NCBI GenBank assembly: GCA_004352715.1
Contig: SCFE01000076.1
Span: 843,950-907,949, forward strand
Source: Hofstenia miamia
Taxonomy: Eukaryota > Xenacoelomorpha > Acoela
Reading direction: 5' to 3'
Length of the DNA stretch: 64,000 bases
Shown here: positions 25,201-35,948 of the stretch, one piece after another
Layout: each line of letters starts with the position of its first letter
Position numbering within the stretch: position 1 is the stretch's first letter
Notes under the pieces: generated by a model
Databases searched by the model: none
What the model was told of the DNA's origin: nothing
What the model saw: only the letters and a program-made list of their open reading frames with translations
Position numbers and translations under genes: made by a program

Positions 25201-28200
25201 TGCCTATAGTTGAGCAAAATTATCATAACTAAGTTCAAGCCCAGCCATAAACTGGACAAATATTTGGTTTTCAAAATATTTTTAGTTCCTTGTCGGTTTC
25301 TAATAAGGCCTCAACTTCATTGTTGTCTGTTAACTACTAATCTCTCTTTGCAGACTCAGAAAAGCTTTGAACCTTAATTTTAAAATACGGTCATAAATTG
25401 TATTTATGATGTATTGACAAGAGTTTTTATCCTGCATAGTTTATGCTATTTAAGAGTTTCAACTTTGCTTGTTGATCTTAAAATACTTTTTCTCTATTAC
25501 TTCTGATGAGTTAGATGCATAAAAATTGGCTTATGTTGCGATGTAATACCTTTTCATTTATGAACTTAAACTAATTCTGTGAAAACTTCTTACGCACTAC
25601 TATTTGATGATGTGCTGTTCTCAGTTTGTTCTTATTTTCTTAGATTCTTGCGATATTCATTTCCCTCAGATTTTGTATGCGCGTGCATCTTCAATCAATT
25701 GGTACAGTCTACATGTTGAAGGTCTTAAAGACATAGATATTATTCATGTACTTCCCAGGAATATTTGAATCACTGCTTATTAGTTCCCTCCTCTGTTAAA
25801 GAAGAAAATGGGCAGTTCGAACTATGGGTTTGTTTGCAAGTCCATTGCTTTACAACTTCTTGTGCTAGTCTTAAATATTATTGTTTTCTTTTCATAAAGA
25901 GAAAAAAAGTTAATCATTAGAAGTTTTTAATTATTTTTTTCATAATGAATTCAAAATGTGGGAATGCAAGAAGGAAGTAATGGACTTACTGTTGATGAGT
26001 CAAATACAAAACATATATTATATAAAATATATGAAATATGATACTACTTTGTCTAAATCAAGTATCAGAAGCATATTCTGTAGATGTCTCACAATAAAAT
26101 ACGTTTCATTTAGTTGAGGTTTAAGTCGAGCAAGGGCACATTTCATAATTATGTTTTCAGAGGATAATTATATAGTAATATGTATTTGTAATTTTCTCAA
26201 ATAAATTTACTATAATATACGTTCAATTTGACTATTTTCCTGCTATAGATAAAAGGAATTTCTCAGAAAAAATTAAATAAGTATCTATGTCTAGTATTCG
26301 TGCTATCTTAGTTCTTAATGCGTACATATATTACATACTTACTGAACTCGTTTTTTACAGATATCCGATGTATAAAACTATGTGACAATAGTTATATAAC
26401 ATATTTTCAAACTATATTATTGAGCAATATTTATTTTATTATGTATATGTAAGTGCTCTTGGTTCTATTCCTCTCATACAATGCATCTCCTAAACTGCCT
26501 CGCAACTGAAGAACGGAAATCAAATTTTTCGGATCAAAGGATATCTTAGCTAAGAATTCATCAAACGAATCTATCGAGCTTGACACTGCTATCTACATAA
26601 ATTCCCTCATCGTTGATTCTCGGGTAGGAATGGGAAATTGTTACAAGTTGTTAAGGAATTTAAAGTCCGACCAATTTATTCCACACACAATTAAGCTGAA
26701 CAGAAACAGTTTTCTGGTTGTCATGAGATAGCCGAAGCGTTTAACCTGTTCTTCTGCAGCTCTCTCAAGAGCTTCTCTAGGTTCAGGGCGGGACCATGTA
26801 CCTGGTGCGTTCCTCCGCAGTGCATCCAAAGTCGTTGGCTTTCACGTTTTTAAACTATTCAAATCAATCTGTGACACAAATACTTTCCCTGAGGACTGGA
26901 AATTTTCTTGGGTTATCCCTCTTCTCAAGAAAGGAGACAGAAACTGTATTGCCTCTTACCGTCCTGTTAGTCTTTTATCCAAATTGTCACTGGTATTTGA
27001 ACGTATCCTATTTGAAAGCTTGCAACCGTTTATTTGTTCAAAAATCTCTGCAAATCAGTTTGGGTTTCTGAAGAAACGTTCCACTGTCATGCAATTGATC
27101 TTATTTTTGGAAGACGTTTTCGCCAGAAACGATAAAGGAAAAGAAATTTTTTGAGCTTCTCTAGACTTTGCGAAAGCTTTTGACAAAGTGTCACATTCAA
27201 TTCTATTGAAAAAATTACAGAATTTTGGCGTAGGAGGTTCTCTACTTACTCTCTTGAAATCCTACCTTACAAATCGGTTCCAGGTCGTAAAAATTGACGG
27301 ATATGTCTATACTTACCAACGTGTCACAAGTGGAGTACCGCAAGGATCGATACTCGGCCCGTTGTTATTCTTAGTGTTTATAAATGATTTACCCGAGGTA
27401 TGTCTGAACCGGACGAATTTACTTTTTTTCCGATGATTCAAAATTAAGTCGTTCTCTCTGGCATTGCTAACAGGTGATCTGAAAAACTGTAACGACTGGG
27501 CTAAGCATAACAAAATGTCATTTAATTTTAATAAGACTCAATTTTTATATTTTGGGAAATCCAATTCATATGACCTCGTGTTAAACGAAACTGAAATCAG
27601 AAATACGTCTGTTGTACTAGATCTGATGATTCGAGTATTTTCTGATCTAAAATGGAGAAGTTCATTTGTATAAACGATTGTCCTTGTGTTATGGCATATT
27701 CTTCAGTTTGAAACGATCTGTACCTTCAGGACTTCCATCTGCGACCAAACTAAAACTCTATAAATCATACATTCTTTCTGTGCTTTTTTATGGCTCTGAA
27801 GTTTGGTTCCCTGACGTCACATACTTGAATAAGTTGGAAACGCTGCAACGTCGAGAATTGAGATGGATAATTGCTGATCGGTTATATGAATGTCGGTTAC
27901 GTCGTTTACAGATATTACCCATTGCACTTGAACTTGTATTTAGAGATTTATGCTTGTTTAATAAAGTCTTTCACGGATGTTTAGATTTCCTACAACGCGA
28001 TATCCTCTTGGTAGCCGCAACCAACCAATATTTGAAGTGAAGAAAACTGTGAAGAGAGCAACCGAAACCTCTTTTCTGCACCGGGTGGTGAAGTACACAA
28101 AAAACTTCACAGAAATACTGATTATCCCTCAGTCTTCCCCAAAGAGAGTTTCGAATAAAGCTTAAGAGGATTCTTTGGTGCTATGTTGATACGCATTCGA

Positions 28201-30157
28201 CATTTTTTACTGCCAAATTTGTATTTTGTTTTCCTCAGTGTCTTAACATATGATTACGCCTATCATAGGAATAAAGTCTTATACTACTACTACTACTACT
28301 ATAATTGTAGATTACGAATTATATAATTGCACAACAAAATTTAAGGCCCATTCAAGTAACTTAGATTAGCTATAAACTAATATTCGGGTGGAAAATGACT
28401 AATTTTATTGTATATATTATATATGGTTGATTTTGTAGTGGTTAAATTTACATTTTGTGAATACGTAGACGTAACAGATAGCAACTACAACTACCGTTTG
28501 ATGTAAACTCGTAACCCACTGCTTTTGTAAAAATCGCCCACGTCTAAGCTGCGGTATGCAATTGAGTGACCTGTGACCTAGTTGAAATCAAACAGTAATT
28601 CTTCAATCGTCAAAGGGAAACTAAAATGAATTTGAAAACAAATATTCTTGAGTTGAAAACACAAACTAAAAACATACTTCGTAATACTTCCAATTCCACA
28701 CTATTCACTAATTGTTTTGGAAGACTGGAATATGACCTATTTGCAAAATAAGAGTCATGCGCATCATGGACCACTTTCGATTGTGGAATATGTGCACTTA
28801 AGCAATTTAAAATTTTATTATTGAGCTTTTACCACTATCAAATTTATAAAAGTAAAATTAGTGTTTTACGCAGTAATTACTTTAACATCGAAGTCAATAT
28901 CTCTAAATCTGACATTTAGATTCGAAAAAAATAAGTAGGCAAGTGTGTTCTTCGAAGTGTTAAGATAGTCAATCTAGAAGAAATTATGGTTTTTCAAATT
29001 GACTCATAACAACACTCTGTCACTTTCGATATTTTTCAAGTTAGTTCTAATTTAATGGATTTTCAGTAATTGTGTTTTCAATACATTTCATAAAAATTTT
29101 GAAATTAAAAAAAAATAATCCTTTTAGTATGTTAAAAAAAATAAACCAGTATTTTATGAAAAATGACCACATAAAGGGATGGACCAGACATCGAGATGGG
29201 CAGAAAACGTAGGCGCAGCTTTCGCACAGATACATACGCCTATCTATGGGACGGACCCAATTCGGAATAAATAGTATTTTATAATTGCATTGATTTCCCT
29301 AAATACTTATGTGTATTTACCAATTTGGGCAATCAAAATACAGAATACAGTAGCTTACCTTTCCGTTTGAATAAAGCTTGGCAATCGGCTGTAGACGTGG
29401 CAGTGTTGTGCCTAAATAATTTTTCTTGCATGTTTTATCTAAAACTAATCAGTTTAATCGCTGACATTAATCATTTCACATTTAGTAAGAATTTATCCAA
29501 AGAATTTGTTTTAAAATGTTGGCTTTAATGGCAACCATTATGCTAAAAATTCACATAAAATGTAAATAAATACGAGCGTTATGAAAAAAAGGCGTGAATA
29601 GTATGACATAGATATCATAAATGCTCTAGTGTAATCACTGAGATGGAGGATACAAAACTGTTGTTGATACCCAGATACCATAAACTTAGCATAAAATTTC
29701 AATTAGGTATTCTTTTAACGATCATGCAGTCGTTAATAAAGTATGATATAATTGAATCAAAACGAGCCAAAGATATTTTACCATAGAACAACAGCACACC
29801 AATACACTTCCTGTATAGATTGATGCTCAATTTGAATGCTAAAATCTTTTTTCAGCATGTTCTTTTACTTTGTTTTTCATTTTGTCAAACTAAGAAAACA
29901 GTTGATTGTGTTTCACTTTGAGGGCATGTCTAACCACTAAAGTATTACCTGTAAATAATTTGAAAATTATCTATCAAACCGATTAACAGCCATTAATCGA
30001 AACCAATTGATCAAGGTCTTACTCCTTGGTCAATATTATGAAATTGCTTCCTAAACTGTTCCAAATGTAATTTTGCACATCCCTGAAATCGTAGTGAAAG
30101 CAGTTTATTTTAATAAGAAATATCACTTTTTTAATTCCTGAAAATCACATTCAAAAG

Positions 30158-30204
<47 letters not shown>

Positions 30205-33200
30205 GGTAGAAAAATACATAGGAACTTAAAGGGCGATTGTTTGATTTTAAAAGAAATCACTTACATTTCAAAACTAGTATATTTGTTGAATGAATAATAG
30301 CAGATGAACAATCAAGAATTTACTTTAGTTAAATTTACATCTAGTTTTGATAGCGGTATTGCAAAACATATTCACATTATTTTATAAAAAAATTGAAAGA
30401 TAAAGTTTTTTATATGAAATATCAAATCTTCAGAATTTGTCATAGCGCATTTTTTAGAGCCGCGTAGTTTCATCTGATCTTAAGCATTGTAAAAGGAAGT
30501 GACATGCAGGAGCAAACAAGAACCAAGTGATCCTATTAAGAATTTTATGAACGGAACTTCCTGCTAACTGAAAGTATACTTGATTTTGTACGTGAGCTAA
30601 GAGAAAATGCTAGTTTTTTAATTAAGCGATCAAAATCTGGCAAAGAAGAGCTACCTAGTGCTCAGCTATTACATACATTGCCTGATTGTAGTAAACCCAC
30701 ATTACATTTGTACAATGAAAAGCTTCTTGATAAACTGCGCGTCTTACTAACAAATTTGAAAACTGGATATTACTCCAACGCTTTTCTCACTTGATACAAA
30801 AGAAAATCTAGAAAGACCAGATAATAATAATTAAGTTTATAACACAGCAACTTATTATCAAGGACAACCAAACAAACGCAGTGAGAGACGATTTCAATCG
30901 AATCGTGATTTTATACGGTGCTATAATTGCCATGGTTTTGGGTATATTGCGAAAGATTGCGGGCAAAAATTACAAAAAAAACAATCAAAGGGTAGCCAAG
31001 TTTCCTGCTTGAATCGGCTTTTTGGCTAAGTTCGGATTAGCTCGCAAACATTTTGCTTCTTGCAAAATTGTCGAAAGTGATTTCTACTAAAAAAAGTTAA
31101 TATATGTTCTATGTGACAAGCAATTTTCTAATAATATATTATTGGTCAAAGTTTTTGTAGCAAAAAAGTTAATCTTCTTTAAGGGATGCCTTGTTTTTAG
31201 GACAATCAACTCACGATTGCAACTTTGTCTCATCAGTGAATAGAACACATTTAAACTGATTAAGTTGCCAATTTTAATGTTTATGTGCTCGTTTAAAATG
31301 CAATCAATTGTGAATATTACTATATAGCTCGAGAAATGCTTAGATGTGGATAGGTTTTCCTGTGTGCTGAAATATATCCATGATAAAGAAGCGTGTTCAT
31401 AGTGAGAAAAAATGGTTTGTAGGACAATATTGATTTTACTGAAATTCTCAACCGTTCATTAATCTATATCGTTGGATTTGTAAGCACAACCGCCATGTAA
31501 ATTGAACAAATTATAAATGCGTGTAGGCTTAAAAAATCAGGTACTGAAGGATTAGCAAAATTTAGAAGTCCGAAAATTAGCTTGGGCTTGCTAATGCAAA
31601 AATGGATTAATTTTTATATTCAGTTAAAGTGTTCTCTTACATGTACATTATTCTAAATTTAGTGAAACTATTATTTATCTACAAAATACTTTCATAGAAA
31701 TTTCAAAATGCAGTAATTACTAAAAACCATAGCAGTTATTTTCAAAAACTTGCTTTATTCGTAAGTAAAAATATCCTTGATTTTATATGAAGATTCCATT
31801 AATTATAGAAGAAAAATTAACTTGAATTTGATTGGATCCATAGATTGCAAGACCTGTGAACGTGCCACCAAATATCAATGACCAAACCGAATGCCTAACA
31901 GTAGGGCTTATTCTGAAATCATCAAGCTCTATTCTTTTCCCAATTGATGCTACCTCAAATACATGGCCAAGGCCACCAACTTCAATCATGGCAACTACAA
32001 GTATAACTACCATCCCTCCAATCATTATCAACGTTTGTAGAAGATCCGTGTAAATGACAGCTTTTAGGCCACCTATGCGAATAATAGTAAATTCAGTTTC
32101 AAAAACAAACAGATTTATATGAAAATGGAGTAAATCACATGTTCAATATTTATTCTTGGAATCCTCAAATTGAATTTTTTTCAGAAAATTATTGAATTTA
32201 GAATAAAAATAGTTAGTAGACTTTCATTATTTCTGCAATTTTGTGGTATTAAGTAAATAATTGAGCAACAAAGTCAAACTTTGCTTCAGTCCTCAAAATG
32301 AATTGTTTAGTGAAATCAAAATATTTTCAGAAATTTAATGAAAGCCACAAAAATATTTGCTGATAGGATTATCAGTAAGAAATTTACTTAGCAAATTTCT
32401 ACAACAATAATCAAACTACTGAGTATAAAATTATTTCCTAAGGAATTTAACTACAGTCTTATAAAGCCTTTATTAAATAACTGCCACTTCCTATAAACAT
32501 ATGGTGATAATGCACGCTTTTGAAAATAAGCAAGCAAAATTTTAATGTGTAGAATTCAAAACCTATAAATCATTTTGTCCAAATTAAGCATAGCATAATA
32601 AATGATGTAATAAATATTTTAGTTCTACTGATAGTATCTTGATATCGATTTCTATGGTAATACCATAGCAATACGCATTTCAAGATTGTCTAGCATTGTG
32701 CAATTGAGCACTTCTTTTAAGTGGACAGGGCAGTTGGAAATGATTTACATTTTTTTACAATTCTGTGCATTTTTCATTTGCAGAAGAAGTGAGAAATGAT
32801 CAATACTAATTTGAATATATTTTCCTTTAATTTTAAAAATACTTTAGTTTAGCAAAAATGAATTCCTGTTTTCAATATATTCATATAATATCAATAGCTA
32901 ATATTTGAAAATTTGATTTATAATCATTCGGTAGAGAGCTCATTTACATGTAATCAATTAATAACAAATTGGAATTCAGATGTCTGATATTTGAATTTAT
33001 TTTTAGTGAATTTATTACAAATTTATTTCAAAAGATTAAATTAACGCAATTTTATATATATTTTCAGCATAGATTAAAATTAAGAAAAAACATTTGTCAC
33101 TAAGATTTTAAAAAAATTACGAGGGGCATGTTCCGGAAACAAGGACTTGAGTTGACTTGCTTCACTTGTAAAATGTCTCGTATCCTTATCATTTTCTGAT

Positions 33201-35909
33201 CTAATTTATTTAATACATTAAAAGTGGTTTGTAAAACATCAAAGCATGTCTAAATTTAGAACTAGTCCTAAATTTTACAAAATTCATCAAATATCTTTCT
33301 TATGGCCTTTACTGAAAAAAGACTGTTACAATCATTTAAGATACACCAGACACCTCTTCCAATAGCACATTCATTATATAGCATCAAATAGGTAATACTT
33401 ATAACTCCAAAATTGATGTATTAAAAAAGTCCAATCAATCTTCTTCATGATACATTTTTTCTAATATTTCCATTATTGAAATTTTGCTTTTGAAATTAAG
33501 AAAATAATCATTGTTAACCTGAGGGTCTGAAGTGCATGTCGACTCATTAATCCTGCTCACGTATATAATGGCTAACTCTAACCCTAAACCTGGAGAGCGA
33601 AGCATTTTATTTTTAAATCAGATCATTGTATTACTTGGTTGCATTTTACGCAATTATTACATGTATTCATTTGAGTGACCATCGTGTAGTGCTACTCATA
33701 CATGTAATATTGAAATTTCATTTTCTTTGGGTGGAAGACTAATCCAAAAATATAGAATCGCCCTAAACTTATTCTGTTATTTCACCACATTAACAACAAA
33801 CTTATTTATAACACTTAAGATATGTTTCCTATTGTCATTAAAGCAAAACTTTAAGGTTAGCCCTAATCCTTACAACCTTTTTTTATATACGTTGGCTTCA
33901 AAAGGGGTGGGGGGGTAAAAATACCCTCAGGTATATTTTTGATATATAAATGCTATTGTCATGAAGTTTTGGCACAAAGGTAATGTGATAAAAAGTTTAA
34001 AAAAATTCAAAAATAAAACTTTTAACCATTTTTGCTGATGTCAGCATTTTTTTGCAAAAAAATTGGTCAAAATGCTAAGAGGTGTCTCATGTCAAAATGG
34101 TAAATATTTTTGGTCAACTTTTAATATCTTTCTATTCAAAACACAAAATATAAGGTCTAGTAATAACTTAAGGCATACTAATTTGTAGTTATTAATGCTG
34201 TTGTCAGTATTTTTTTTGTGTCAAGTCATTTTGATATTTCTATGTTAAAATAAATGTCAATCACCTTTGAAAAAATGGTCATAATTCCCTGACAAAAACG
34301 CTTTTAGCCTAAAATTTAAACAGAATGTGTAAAATTAAAATCACAGTGTTGAAAAGTTTAGCCAACCTTTCTAATTTAGTTTAAAAAATATTATTAACAA
34401 GAATTTACTCCCCTTGTGAAGAATAGGGTCAAAAGTGGATTTCAATGTAAAACGTTTTTGTATGGTATTAATGGTTACAGTTACATGGATTTCTACTATA
34501 TTTGTATATATATATATACAAGGCTTTCAAAAATTCATAATCTGGTTTTATATGTTTATAACATCAAAAATATATTTCTATTAATACTGAAACTTACACA
34601 CAATGCTTTAATTATTCCATCTTGTTATTAGCTTCAGCACCATTTCAGATCGTTACTTTTCACATTCTCATTAAGAATTTCCTGGAAATAATTCATACGA
34701 TCCATAAACTGATGTCAGAAAGCTTATGATATGTAATGGAAGCTCATAGGACTTGTATTTCACCATTTTGTAGAGGATAGTAAATGTAGAGCCAAGCGAT
34801 ATATTAAGCACATTACAAATTGCGGAATAAAAGTAAAAAAAATTATTTTCTAAAATTGAAAAAATTCTGTATTTACTGCCGAATTTGCTCTCACTGGTCG
34901 CACCCTGGTCTTCAACAGAGCATGTCTCCAAAAACCTCTTGTGCAAAAGCCGAACTTTTCTATTTGCAGGTTTATGTTGAAATCCTTCTTTTGCAAGCTG
35001 TTTTTTTACTGATGTATCAAACTCCTACTTGGCCATAAGAATAAATATTCTAACACGTTATTGTATTGTATAGATTTGGAATTTTGCTGAGGCTAAGAAC
35101 AAGATGGAATAATGAAATGATGGAGCAAAGCAAAATTGGAATGTATACTTTTCATTTTGTAATAAAAACTTATAAATAGTTGACTTTCAGAAAGCCCTGC
35201 ATATAAATATATATATATATAGTGACATCAGTAGAGTGCACGGAGGTGCACGAACGTTAGAACAAACACTAACTAATTTTTCGACTTTCACTAATAAATT
35301 TCTTCAACTAAAAACAGCAAAGTTCTTACGGTTTTTAGTTAAGGCTTTATTAAATTTTGGATATTTAAGAACTGTATTTTCAATAATGGTACTAAAAGCC
35401 AATATTCTTATACAACGTTTATGCTTGGGTTTAGCAAAATTATGAACATTTATTAAACTTACCAATTGCTGTATAGAAAATGCAGACAACGCCAACAGCC
35501 AGCAGAGCACCTGACATTGAGATTCCAGTTACAGCATTGAGAGCGAGAGCAGGCGCATATAAAACAATTGCAAGGTAGAGTACTGTACTGAAGACGAACA
35601 TGATTGTGACCAGTATTCTCAATACACGCCCAAACCTTTTTTCAATATAATAAAAGGCACTGATCAACTAAATGTTCTTACATCATATCCTTAGGTAAAT
35701 AAATAGAAACAAAGGAATGCTTATTTTTATCTATATGCAGATATGGTTGATTAATGAATAAATATGTATACATCAAGCTTTCAAATATGCATATATGGTT
35801 GATTAATGAATAAATATGTATACATCAAGCTTTCAAAAAATTAAACTTCTAATTAAGGTTGAAGTAATTGATGTTTTTTCAAATATCTTGCGCCTATTGA
35901 CAGTTTCTG

Positions 35910-35948
<39 letters not shown>

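Noticed and set aside
33570-33590. CTAACCCTAAACC, telomere-like
   Set aside because: Under two imperfect units, inside an intron, with no array.
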